The position numbers and the translations under genes were made by a program. From positions 248,001 to 312,000 of the forward strand of contig BROG01000349.1 in NCBI GenBank assembly GCA_030159075.1: 64,000 bases of DNA. Direction: 5' to 3'. The DNA is from Atrina japonica. Lineage: Eukaryota > Mollusca > Bivalvia > Pterioida > Pinnidae. The notes under the pieces were generated by a model, which was given only the letters and a program-made list of their open reading frames with translations, did not search any database and was not told where the DNA came from. The number at the start of each line of letters is the position of its first letter. Within the stretch, counting starts at the first letter, position 1. Positions 39,401-48,478 of this stretch are shown piece after piece.

Positions 39401-42400
39401 GGTTGGTTTGCCTTTTTGCCCATTTTGTTTTGAATTTTTATTTTGTGGAATTCTTCAGTAAAACTTTCATCCGACAATGAACTGAGTTTTCTCTGTAAAG
39501 TTTAGGCCTGTTCGGCATTTCGTTGTCTGTTGCGTTTAAATTTACTGTTTCGTTCATAGTTTTTATAATTTAACTATATAGAATGGTTTAATAATGGGCT
39601 TCTTAGATAAATTGTTTTATGTACTGTATAGTTATTTTTATTTTATTAACTAGAATCAACAGTCAACAATTCAGAATAGAATATGAAACTTGCACTCTAT
39701 TTGGTATCACATTTGTGTGGACAGTATGGGCGGTGATCAGCTCATCGATACTATTGTTTTTGATACTGCTCAAAACACATTAATATTTTTAAACCTTTTT
39801 TATGTGTATTTGATATTATTTTGATCGACAGGAAATCCACCTTAAACCTGTAAAGTCGATTTTACCTTTCTAGTCCTTATCACTGAATTATTCACACAAA
39901 AGACGTAGAGACAGGTAAGGACGATGTGTACATGCCGCCATATTTAATTACCATTACCATTAACTCCTGTTTATTTTCACCATTTTTCCTTTAGTTGACA
40001 AGGCACATTTAAAATGAAGGCTAAATTTTTAAACTAAGTTACTAAAGCATGGCCATCGGGGTGATTTAGTGCATATTTAAAATATGAGTAAATATGTTTT
40101 CAGTTGTGAAAGGGCGAATATATCCAGGGGTGTATGTCTTTTAATGAATACCACAGTATATCATTTTTGCTGCGTGTCTATGTGAGAGAGAAAGAGAGGA
40201 ATGAGTGAGTGAAAGAGATAGTTTTACAATTCATGTTTGAGTTTTTGTTTTCAATATGACAATTATGCTGATTGCATGTGGAACCTTGCTGTAAAGACCA
40301 CCTAAGGGACTGACTCAAAGTGATTGGATTAGGGCGGTGGTCTCCTAAGTGAGGGTTTGTATGTATTATATATAGAGAAATGGTCTGAAATTATACATCT
40401 TTAATATAATTCTGTCAGATAGTCTAAGTTATTTAATGTAGATGTTACATTGTATAACTTTTATTTTCCAGGCCAATTCCTTGATGCAAAATCCCAATAT
40501 GCAGCAGATGTAAGTTTATATCAGATGTCACCTCCTTTTTTTCAGAATTTATCAATATTCAAAATTAGCATTCAGAATTAAATAAGTCTCAAAAAAAGAT
40601 CTGTTTTGCACACACACAACCCCCCCCCCCCCCCCCCCCCCCCCCCACACACAAAAAAACAGGTAAATCTGACGTCAAGGTTAGTTGTGGTCGGCTTTAC
40701 CTGCTTCTACTGAGAGCTATCATGGCTCCGCTGTAGAACACACGGTTTGCAACTGGAGTGCTGCGGGTTAGAGCCTAGTCTGAGGCAGTCCTTCCAATGA
40801 GACAGTAAAATCTGAGGTCCCATGTCACAGTAGGTATCGGCACGTTAAAAAATAACCTCACCGCTCAATGGCTCTAAGTGCCGAGTATAGGTTAAAACTT
40901 GAAGCCCTTCACTGGCATTTGGTGACATCTCCATACGAGTGAAAGACTCTTGAGTGGGGCATTATACAACAATAAAACCTGCTTCTGCTGCTTAATCATT
41001 TATCAACCAAATGCACATTGCTGATGTCTTATTATTATAAGCACATGCTACGCTTCAGTTGCTGGATTGGACCTGTAGTTTTTGCAACAATGACCCTGTT
41101 TTGGACTTGTGGTTAAGAAGATTGGTTCATGTTAGGTGAATTGAAGGGTTGTAAAATATGCGGGCATGAGGTGAGGTTTGTAATCTTGGATTAGCCTGTA
41201 TTTTTCACCTAGGCTCACCGTACTTGATGCAAATATACATCTTAAGTAGACTGTCACATTAAAAAACTGTACTCCTATCACCCTTATTATTAGAGTTATT
41301 TCCCTTTGTTGGGTTTGTCCAGGTCATATCTGAGTCAGACCAGTTATAGAGAAATAAATGTAGCTAGTGTGTTGGGGATTTCTCAGGACAGAAATCATTC
41401 CATTCCTATGGGAGATTAGGAGATAAGAAAGCTCTCAGTCTATTTGGTACCCAGACTTCTGACAGTTGATCAGAAGTACACAGGATTGAACATGTATGCT
41501 TACCTGTATATGAACCATCTTGAAACAGATCCTGACAACTGTCTGCTGACGTTCGTGACTATTTATGATACATACATCCATCATTTCACCCTGGAATCCA
41601 AACAATAGTCTAAACAATGGCAGCAGCATGGTTCACCACGCTGAAGAAGTCACCAACTGGTCGGTCAGTAAGGAAGGTCATGACCTTGCTTATGCTGATT
41701 GCATGTTTATGGCACATGTAGATTATCTCCAGAATGGGTTGACAATCAATAGAACATATTATGTCACTTCTTAGGCAGTTCAGAGAAAATATTAAGATTA
41801 AGCACTGTAGAAAAACTCAGTAAAGGTGTGTTGCTTCACCAGGACAATCGACCTATCGCCAAATGTCTGTAACGTGGCTCTCCATGTGCGTTTTTGACGT
41901 CATTTGATTGTGACTCATAATCACACATATGCTTGACGGACCATTTGATTTTGACGTCATAATGGAAAACTTTGCCAAAAGGTGCCGTGTCGGGCATTTG
42001 GTGATATGTAAATTCTCCAGCTCACATGTACTGACGTTGCTATGGCTACTATCAATGAATATGAATACACCCCCCATATTATTTCTGGTACACATTTTCA
42101 GTCAGATACTAACATCTTACATGCAATGGATGACTTTATTAACAGTCTAGAAAAGGAGATTAAAAGTTACTTTTGATGGCATGGAAACCCTTTAAAATTA
42201 CTTGCATAAGTGTATAGATACTGACGGGGATATAATGAAAAATGATCAAATATGTCTCTTAAAAGTAAAATCTTTACTTCTGAGACTTGCTACTTTTCAA
42301 TTAGCACTTGTAAATTGAGAAATAACTTTCATTGTGATAATTTCCCAAGTGAAAAATCTATGGTATATAAATTCAATAAATTTTATTCTTTGGGTTAGTA

Positions 42401-44898
42401 AGAAAGGAATGTCATATATGTATAGATATATTTCTATCTCCCTAGGATGACCAATTTCATGTCGGCAATGAGTCAAAATCAAGGGGCACAAAATGGAGCA
42501 GGAGGTGGAGAACAGCCACCTGGTGGACTTGGAAATATATTTGAGGTGTAAGTATTGACTTATAAACTTACTGTATGTGTAAGTATTGACTCTGAAACTT
42601 ACTGTAGGTGTAAGTATAGACTCAGAGACTTACTGTAGGTGTAAGTATAGACTCAGATACTTACTGTAGGTGTAAGTATAGACTCGGATACTTACTGTAG
42701 GTGTAAGTATTGACCCAGAAACTTACTGTAGGTGTAAGTATTGACACAGAAACTTACTGTGGGTGTAAGTATTGGCACAGAAACTTACTGTAGGTGTAAG
42801 TATCGACACAGAAACTTACTGTGGATGTAAGTATTGGCACAGAAACTTACTGTAGGAGTAAGTATTGACTCAGAAACTTACTGTAGTTGTAAGTATTGAC
42901 TCAGAAACTTACTGTAGGTGTAAGTATTGACTCTTACTTTTACTGTAGGTGTAAGTATTGACTCTTACTGCAGGTGTAAGTACTGACACCAAAATTCACT
43001 TCAGGTGTAACCCACAAGAAATCAATAACTTAGCTCGTGATATGATTGTATAATATAAGATTAAATTCAATAACACATACAGGCAACAGTAGCTGGTCTC
43101 AAAATGGCGGCCTCTCTCGAAGCCCTAAAACCCTGATGCTTATATAGAAATGTCAATTCCAAACAATGTAAAACACCATAATGTAAGGTTAAAAAATTAT
43201 TTATTTTTTTACAGTAAAGTAAAGTGACTAAGGTATTTTACAGCAGCAAAAAAAAAAAAAAAAAAAAAAGAAAAAAGAAAAAGAATATTTATTTGTGTGT
43301 GAAATCATTGCAAACAATAAAATAGGATTAATTTGAAATGAGGAATATTGTCTCTAATTTTAACAGAGGTCAACAACTTGCCCAGCAGATGCAGCAATCA
43401 AATCCAGATTTAGTAAGACAGTTACGTCAACAGTTTGGAGTTAACACTAATCCCGATGAGAATCCCGAGAACCCACCTGATGGAAGTAAAGGAAGTAGTA
43501 TGTACCACCAGTATATCAGACAAATTATTATTTAAAACAAAATTCTGTTGAATATTAAGTTTTTGTTATCCTGAAATTTTAAATACTGTGTCCCATTTGC
43601 AACTGACTCCCTATTTCGGATTGGACAGTGAAAATTGATTAGATGACCTTCCTGATAGTTAGACACAGTATAAAGGTTTTTTTTAGGGCTAGTGCAGGTC
43701 CGGTATAAGGCCCCATTCCTAATGGCAAAATGTAACAATTTCTTTACCAATTTCAGACAAAATTATTCCCAATTTTTATCTAGGTGAGAAAAGGGGTAAC
43801 TTCTGTAATTAATTCAAAAGAAAAAGAGGAAAATCAAAACAGAAGTAATTGAATTTTCTTCAGCAAACAAGATACAAAGCAAACTTAGTAAAATTGAGTA
43901 AATTAAACACTAAATTATCAAAGAAATTATGTTCAGATACATTTTTAATGCTGTTAGATTTTCCCCAATTTGTGGACAATATCACAAAATTTCAAATTGG
44001 AAAGGTACAGGCTCCTGTTTCTGGAGAACAGAAAAAATCCTGGTATAATATACAATTATGGTCGTCTGTGGAGAATTTTCTCCCTACGCCTTAAGTTTAG
44101 ACTTTATTTATTATTGACAAGTTATGTCAACTCATATTAATGTCTCTTATTGGCCCTGATGCTGGCGTGCGGGGGTCCTTGCTGAGGGAGGAAACCGGAG
44201 TACCCAGAGAAAACCCATGTGTCTGACTTGGGGACCGCCATACCATCTCACATACTCCCCTGTCCAATCCAAGGATCGAACTTGGGCCCCACTGGTGAGA
44301 AGTGAGTGCGCTAACCACTGCGTTACCCGGACACCCTTTGGAAAAGTATCTCTTTCCAGGAAGACACTTCTGGATGCTTTCCAACACAATATACAATTTA
44401 TATCTATTACTGAACAAAACAAAAGGCAAATTTTAACTTCCTTGATGATTTGATTAACATAAGCATGAAACACTACCATTTCTTCAGTAAATGTTTACAT
44501 TTATACTAAAAGGATCATACACACTCACTCCTGGTTAAAGTAGACTGTGGAATTAGGGAACATGTAGTGTTATTCCCCCCCATAGGTCATTTTATTGGGG
44601 TTAGTTTCCAGTTTTTGTGAAAAGTCTCATTTATACAATGTCATGTGATGACATTTAATCAAATTAGGACATTTTAAAAAAGTGAGCTAAAATAATCATG
44701 CTAAGAGACTGTAGTTTTTCTGTCAAGGGAAACACCTGAATTACTTGTAAAGATCATTTTGTTCATAAACATGGGTGCTAAATACCATGGAAGGAATATG
44801 TGTAATATATATTTTAATCCATGGGAATTTGCATAATTTGACAACACTATCATTTTTCTTGCTTTCTTTCAGATGATGACAAACCTCCGACACAGTGA
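27367..44898 (+). CDS. SGTA: SGTA/SGT orthologue, glutamine-rich TPR co-chaperone
   Basis: Coding exons 27367-27466, 27994-28112, 28624-28705, 29782-29881, 30394-30498, 32076-32214, 33215-33295, 40472-40509, 42446-42547, 43367-43497, 44873-44898; all phases agree, 340 aa (human SGTA is 313). The family is a cytosolic co-chaperone that binds Hsp70/Hsp90 tails through TPRs, docks the BAG6/GET pathway through its N-terminal dimer, and holds hydrophobic clients in its C-terminal region. Seen here: N-terminal dimerisation domain 1-73 ([21 protein letters not shown]), three TPRs at about 94-127, 128-161 and 162-195 with clamp-type residues (LKNEGNNF, YYCNRAAAY, AYGRMG), a Gly/Met/Asn-rich segment, then [20 protein letters not shown] and a tail ending NDDKPPTQ, like vertebrate SNDDQQE. 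Several introns carry splice-site-linked tandem arrays; intron 7 is 7.2 kb because of a LINE. An acceptor-like TTTCAG 16 bases before the ATG suggests an upstream untranslated exon. Confidence 0.95.
27994..28112 (+). CDS. SGTA: SGTA exon 2
   Basis: Encodes [18 protein letters not shown], then a helix ending [13 protein letters not shown]; completes the N-terminal domain. Acceptor TCTTAAG, donor GTAAGT. Confidence 0.95.
28285..28623 (+). repeat. Tandem array ending in the exon 3 acceptor
   Basis: Four units of about 70-95 bp carrying TCACCACTGGAAGTAGCCAC, in SGTA intron 2. A fifth, truncated unit (CTATTGAAAATAG|CCAGAGG) contains the real acceptor of exon 3, so earlier units present diverged copies of it. 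Confidence 0.8.
28624..28705 (+). CDS. SGTA: SGTA exon 3
   Basis: Encodes the acidic linker and start of TPR1 ([16 protein letters not shown]). The acceptor AAAATAG has a poor pyrimidine tract and was chosen because only it keeps frame. Donor GTAAAC. Confidence 0.85.
28957..29563. repeat. 38-bp minisatellite with inverted first units
   Basis: About 14 forward copies of ATGTCTGCATTAGTTGTCTA plus TTTATRTATGACTTCTAT in SGTA intron 3. The first 85 bases hold two units in the opposite orientation (AACTAATGCAGACATA), so the array starts with a perfect-arm hairpin centred near 29038. Confidence 0.95.
29782..29881 (+). CDS. SGTA: SGTA exon 4, TPR1
   Basis: Encodes [20 protein letters not shown] and on to NAVYYCNR. 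Acceptor TTTGACAG, donor GTATGT. Confidence 0.96.
29895..30225. mobile_element. MITE family G with duplicated end
   Basis: The element at about 30031-30225 (CTTTTCACAGTAACTGTGGT ... TAAGTTACAGGACAGAAGTT) matches the inverted-repeat element at 60.06 kb. Its left end (AATGATAACTGTGGTCC, TTACTTTAGGT) is repeated two to three times upstream, beginning 14 bases after the exon 4 donor. Confidence 0.7.
30394..30498 (+). CDS. SGTA: SGTA exon 5, TPR2
   Basis: Encodes [20 protein letters not shown] and on to YSKAYGRMG. Acceptor TTGTTTTAG, donor GTAAGT. Confidence 0.96.
30499..31230 (+). repeat. 31-bp array starting at the exon 5 donor
   Basis: About 22 diverged copies of a unit near 31 bp (TAGTATGACATTGATGTCAT, CATTTGTATTG). 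The first unit is the donor-proximal intron itself (GTAAGTATTGCATTGATGTC), so the array begins exactly at the 5' splice site. Confidence 0.9.
31236..31826 (+). repeat. Second 31-bp array in intron 5
   Basis: About 19 well-conserved copies of CTTAGATTTAAAGATGTACT plus GATATACTGGT. The sequence is unrelated to the preceding array but has the same 31-bp period. Together the two arrays fill most of the 1.58-kb intron. Confidence 0.95.
32076..32214 (+). CDS. SGTA: SGTA exon 6, TPR3 and capping helix
   Basis: Encodes [35 protein letters not shown] and [11 protein letters not shown]. Acceptor TTTTAG, donor GTGTGT. Confidence 0.96.
32299..33214 (+). repeat. 58-bp array of decoy acceptors before exon 7
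   Basis: About 11 copies (main block 32590-33214) of TTTATGTGATTCCAG followed by ACTGGATTCAGATATTAT, with TATTAAT branch-like motifs. The genuine acceptor and exon start read ATAATTCCAG|GCTGGTTTCAA, so each unit looks like a copy of the true 3' splice site with about 11 bases of exon. An outlying copy (ATTTCAGCCTGGTTTCA) is at 32299; 32325-32590 is an unassigned repeat-like segment. Confidence 0.85.
33215..33295 (+). CDS. SGTA: SGTA exon 7
   Basis: 27 codons, Gly/Met-rich ([20 protein letters not shown]), part of the substrate-binding C-terminal half. Donor GTAATT. Confidence 0.93.
33551..33690. repeat. (GA)n microsatellite
   Basis: About 140 bases of GAGA/GTGA, probably in the 3' UTR of the LINE. 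Arg-Glu and Ser-Leu open frames across it are artefacts. Confidence 0.95.
38424..38453 (+). repeat. G-run tract, potential G-quadruplex
   Basis: Three long G runs separated by T and TT (12, 7 and 8 Gs) within the LINE ORF1 region. On the sense strand of SGTA pre-mRNA it could form a G-quadruplex. Confidence 0.8.
39985..40130. mobile_element. MITE family B fragment
   Basis: GGTGATTTAGTGCATATTTA and GAGTAAATATGTTTTCAGTT followed by GGGCGAA match the second half of the family B elements. The left terminus is missing. Confidence 0.55.
40472..40509 (+). CDS. SGTA: SGTA exon 8 (38-bp micro-exon)
   Basis: Encodes [12 protein letters not shown] plus two bases. Acceptor TTTTCCAG, donor GTAAGT. Phase and homology to the SGTA NPGF/NLMNNPQIQQ region support it. 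Confidence 0.92.
40621..40646. repeat. Poly-C tract
   Basis: 26 consecutive C next to (CA)n; a place where assembly length may be unreliable. Confidence 0.95.
40680..40985 (+). mobile_element. SINE-like element
   Basis: A B-box-like GGGTTAGAGCC about 75 bases in, a body with GCACGTTAAAAAATAACCTC, and a 3' end ATACGAGTGAAAGACTCTTG then GGGGCATTATACAACAATAA. That 3' end resembles a SINE tail common in bivalves. Lies in SGTA intron 8. Confidence 0.65.
41395..41885 (+). pseudogene. Broken mariner transposase
   Basis: Fragments in several frames: [10 protein letters not shown] (about 41447), then [14 protein letters not shown] (about 41575), [13 protein letters not shown] (about 41645), [16 protein letters not shown] (about 41775) and KGVLLHQDN (about 41822). 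These align in order with mariner-family transposases (VPRLLT, DETWIHHY, KKS...[11 protein letters not shown]). There are stops and frame changes, the DETW aspartate is replaced and the C-terminus is missing. It is a dead copy in SGTA intron 8. Confidence 0.85.
42446..42547 (+). CDS. SGTA: SGTA exon 9
   Basis: Encodes [16 protein letters not shown] and [15 protein letters not shown]. Acceptor CTCCCTAG. The donor was set at GT|GTAAGT because exon 10 needs two bases carried over; a GTGTAA donor two bases earlier would break frame. Confidence 0.92.
42546..43012 (+). repeat. 31-bp array copying the exon 9 donor
   Basis: About 15 copies of GTGTAAGTATTGACTCAGAA plus ACTTACTGTAG. The first copy is the real intron start. 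Each unit junction reads ACTGTAG|GTGTAAGT, an acceptor-like AG directly abutting a strong donor. Confidence 0.97.
43060..43366. other. Intron 9 remainder
   Basis: No gene or clear repeat apart from a poly-A tract at about 43249-43280. The exon 10 acceptor TTTAACAG is at its end. Confidence 0.6.
43367..43497 (+). CDS. SGTA: SGTA exon 10, glutamine-rich region
   Basis: Encodes [20 protein letters not shown], then [18 protein letters not shown], the Q-rich signature of the family. Donor GTATGT. Confidence 0.95.
44153..44337 (-). mobile_element. tRNA-derived SINE, reverse orientation
   Basis: On the minus strand: A box GGGTAACGCAGTGGTTAGCG (44308-44328) and B box GTTCGATCC (about 44274-44282). 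The body carries the complement of GAAACCGGAGTACCCAGAGA, a sequence shared by many metazoan tRNA-SINEs. Lies in SGTA intron 10. Confidence 0.85.
44873..44898 (+). CDS. SGTA: SGTA exon 11, C-terminus
   Basis: Encodes the split Asn then DDKPPTQ and stop TGA (44896-44898), matching the acidic C-terminus of the family. Acceptor TTCTTTCAG. Confidence 0.92.
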
Positions 44899-45856
44899 TG
44901 GATCACAACATTTTTTATATGATCACGGCCATTTGTAGATATCAGGGAAAAGTTCGCATTGTGATAAGACTGGTGCATGTTCAGAAGAGTGAACAAGTTC
45001 ACGTGTAATGAAGAACATAGGAAGGATATGTTGTGATTTTACACAGCCATCAAAACACTATGTTCATATCTTGACCTTTTTTATGGCAAGTTATAACACT
45101 AGGTGGTGTTTTTCATGATTGTTGATTTTCATCCTGACTTTTTGACATTGTGTTAGATTTGTTTATATATACATATATATAATGATGAAATCTGATTGAT
45201 ACAAATGTTATCAACAGCAGCATTATGCTTTGCCAGTAGGCTACTTGATTTGTTTTTAAAAAAAAGAAGATGAGGATGAGGTAGGCTTTGATGATGTGAT
45301 AAATTGCATTTGTTGGATGTATCAGTAACCGGTCCAGTTTGATTTGAAATAAATTTAAGTTCTGGTATAAGAGATAAATTTGCATTTATAGATATATTTT
45401 TGCCATAATTTGTTGAGGATTGTAAATAACTTGTACAAGTTTGAATATACGTCCATTTCATCACTATATAGAAACAAATGTTATGAATGAATCTCTTGTA
45501 TTTGTGAATGCCACCAATTACCGATACATACCTGGTTGTTGAGGTCAAGCAAAACTGACCAATATCTTATTTACTCTTATTTTAGCTTCAGGTAATATGA
45601 CTTCTATCTAACAAGATATATGAACTATTGTGATCACATATAAAATTAATAGGTATCTCAATTTTCTAAATACTTTTATTTAAGAATGAAATTAGCCTTA
45701 TGGTTTAATTCATTTTTTAAAAATCTTAATGATTGGTAGACATTTTACAAGCTATCCAGTTTATGATACCGTAGGCTGTATGGAAATAAAACTAGCGTGT
45801 TGATATTTGCTATGTTCACTGTGTTGATAATCCATGAATTTAAGAAACTGAATATG

Positions 45857-45922
<66 letters not shown>

Positions 45923-46800
45923 TTTGTATTTTTGCCACTTCCAATCTGAAAAAAACTGATCATGTCAGGAGAGAGAAAAACATGAAAAATGAAATCAACT
46001 GCAATAGAACATTCAAGAGATCATTATCCATCCCAGTGGACTTGAATATCAATACTTTCAGTAAGTATTGGGCGAAGCCTTTCAGTTTAGAGTTTACAAT
46101 CAATGTCATTAGCTTGATATATATCCTTCATTGACAAGGAACAAAAAAGTTATACTTTGTGACCACATTTCTTGTATACTTTCTACCAAAAAGTCTGTTA
46201 ATAGTCAATAACATTTATAAATGTTTTTTTGAATTCCCTATACTATGTGCTACAATGCACTGCCTGATTGAACTAGTTTGACATTAACATTTCTCCAACA
46301 TTATGTCTATGCTCTTGTAAGAATTCTTGGTGTGGTTTAAGATATCATTTCAAGGTTGACAACATTTAATGTTCTATAGTATAATATGTTTAAATTTTTT
46401 GAAATAAAAACAAGCCATGACATACTGGGGTCAAGATTCTTAAGTGTCTAATCCCGAGGCTTCTGCGGATGTCTAGGCACTGGTGATGATGAGGGTGAGA
46501 TTTTTCTGTCTTATCAGCCAAAGCAGAAATGATTACTTTTCTCTACGGCTAGTGATACATGTATTCCCATTGACATTTTATCTTATGAATGGCATAATGA
46601 ATTTTTTCACTGTTAACTATTTGTTTAGTGTGTGCAGGTTATTTTACACCTAGGGTATAAACAGAGAAATGCCGACTAGACAAAATATTACACATACCAG
46701 TTCAAGGCCGGAGAAGAGTTAATTCTGTTACTGAGACAATGAAATATTATATATACTGATTTCTGAATGTGAAAAAATAAAAGTATTTCTGTTGTCGGTG
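44899..46800 (+). other. SGTA: SGTA 3' UTR region
   Basis: No further coding sequence. AATAAA hexamers on the plus strand at about 45348, 45784, 46403 and 46776 are candidate polyadenylation signals; which is used cannot be told. A (TA)n tract lies at 45859-45919. Confidence 0.4.
45859..45919. repeat. (TA)n microsatellite
   Basis: About 60 bp of TA repeats within the presumed SGTA 3' UTR or just beyond. Confidence 0.95.
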
Positions 46801-47631
46801 AGTTTAATCAAAATCATGTGATTTTTGTCAACTATCCGAGTCAAAACAATATTATTTTTTGTTAGGATCAGGATCAATACAGGTGTTTTATTTTCTCAGT
46901 ATTATTTTACTATTTGTAGATACCTCTATGTGTATATATTGGCATGTTTGTGCATGGATTTCAAATTTTATTTCATTTTATACCTTTTTTTTGTCATATC
47001 AAATTTTGTTATTTATCTATTATAGTCCAGTGGTGTTTTTTTTTTTTTTTTTGAAATTTTCGTGTTGCATGAGTCTGCCAAAATTAGACATATCCTAACC
47101 CATATTGGTGCTTAATGTTGCCTTAAGACTTTTAATTGAATATTTCCCTATTTTTAATTTGTGAACATTTGTTAGTATCTGGTGATATGAAATGAACAAA
47201 TGGTTTACAGTAAACTGGACACTTATACAGAGCTTTTGGCATGTATGTTCATGTTATTTGAAAAGTTTTAAAACTAGGTCAAGTGTATCACATTGATAAC
47301 TAAGAATAAGTGAATCATATGTTGTTTAGATGGATATGAACAAAATCATGTTATTTATTATCATTCTGAGTAAATAGATCTTTATTTGTCACCAGTGGAC
47401 TTGTTATTCCTTGACCTTGTTGCACCATCTGTATGACAGGGTAAATATTTCCCTTCACATTCAGTAGTTGTATATATTTCTAGACCATCTATGCCCCAGT
47501 GCCATCGTACCAACATTTTGATATTTTAAAACATATTGAGACTTGAGACACGCATTACAGTTTCATATTTTCATGAAAGTCATTATTCCTCTTAAAGATT
47601 TTTATTTCTTGGACCAGTTTTAAAAGTATTT

Positions 47632-47900
47632 GACATGGCCGAGTGGTTAGAGCATGACACTTTGAACCACTTTCACTTCTGGTCAACGTAGGTTGGAGCC
47701 CCACTGGAACATAAGCTGACTTTTTTTAAGAAAAATTGCCAGTTTACTTGCGAAAGGCGGGCAGCTTCTTCCTGGGTACATTATAATCTTCTCCACCAAT
47801 AAAAACTGGCCGTTACCACATAATTGAAATAATTTGTTGAATGTAGTGTAAAACACTATTTAAAATAAAATAAATAAATAAATAAATAAATAAATAAATT
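47632..47900 (+). mobile_element. tRNA-derived SINE with AAAT tail
   Basis: A box ATGGCCGAGTGGTTAGAGC (tRNA-Leu/Ser-like) and B box GGTTGGAGCC about 50 bases on, ending in (AAAT)n. ATTTGAC occurs at both ends (about 47629 and 47898) and is the probable target-site duplication. Confidence 0.85.
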
Positions 47901-48375
47901 TGACTATATTTACAATATTTGTTCAAATTTTTTGTCTCTGCCAAAAGGTTTAAAAGCTATTCTGATGAAAATTACAGCATATTTATAAAATATATCTGAA
48001 ACTGAAGTGGAGAAATAGACTACAAATAATGTCTGTTTTTATCAACATTCTGTATTAGCCAAAAGAAATTATATGCACTTTAGTTCACAGGAAATTAAAG
48101 CATTGTTTTCTGGTACTTACTACTGGAAAAGTAAATATCATGAGTCACAATTATTAATTAGTAATTAACCATTAACATAATCAATCATTCAATATTTTTA
48201 ACATTTTTGTCACATTTAAGTGCTAATTTTCAATATCTGTTCAGGTAAGGGGTTCACATTGTTATGCTTTCTATGTGATCCTAGGAAATCATAGCGAAAG
48301 AAACGGTACATCTTGGACTAGCAATAAACTTCATCAGTTTCATACTTTTCATCTACCTCTCAAAAGGAAATGATC

Positions 48376-48478
48376 ATTAACTCATTCACCCCTAAAGACA
48401 CATTTTGGACTAGTCTAAGTCATTGATTTACAGAAGAGTCCACTGTTTTTCAGGGGTTGATGGGTAAATGAGAGTTAA
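48376..48478. mobile_element. Hairpin MITE family A copy (complete)
   Basis: TTAACTCATTCACCCCTAAA at the left, and CAGGGGTTGATGGG then AGAGTTAA at the right, with a core containing GTCATTGATTTACAGAAGAG. Inner halves are also complementary, so the whole ~100 bp can fold. Confidence 0.85.

Larger units (their letters stand above)
33480..39650 (-). mobile_element. Dead L1/Tx1-type LINE, antisense in SGTA intron 7
   Basis: On the minus strand the order is ORF1 start (ATG at 39555-39557, [13 protein letters not shown]), ORF1 C-terminal part near 38668-38800 ([19 protein letters not shown]), endonuclease motifs ([11 protein letters not shown] about 37260-37300; GDFNLVLD about 37030-37065), and reverse transcriptase ([11 protein letters not shown] about 35590-35630; RGCRQG/DP about 35430-35455; [11 protein letters not shown] about 35285-35335, where FADD is usual). 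The catalytic FADD is changed to FGND and frames are broken at several motifs, so it is inactive. The 3' end is placed at the A-rich (minus-strand) tract near 33480. Boundaries are approximate. Confidence 0.82.

Noticed and set aside
41853..42150. Opposed frames of 80 and 73 codons
   Set aside because: No homology or splice context; the region follows a broken mariner copy and looks like repeat debris.
44270..44335. Possible tRNA gene on the minus strand
   Set aside because: It is the head of a tRNA-derived SINE; the acceptor stem does not close.
47632..47705. Possible tRNA-Leu/Ser gene
   Set aside because: A and B boxes are present, but no complete cloverleaf is evident and the sequence continues into a SINE body with an AAAT tail.
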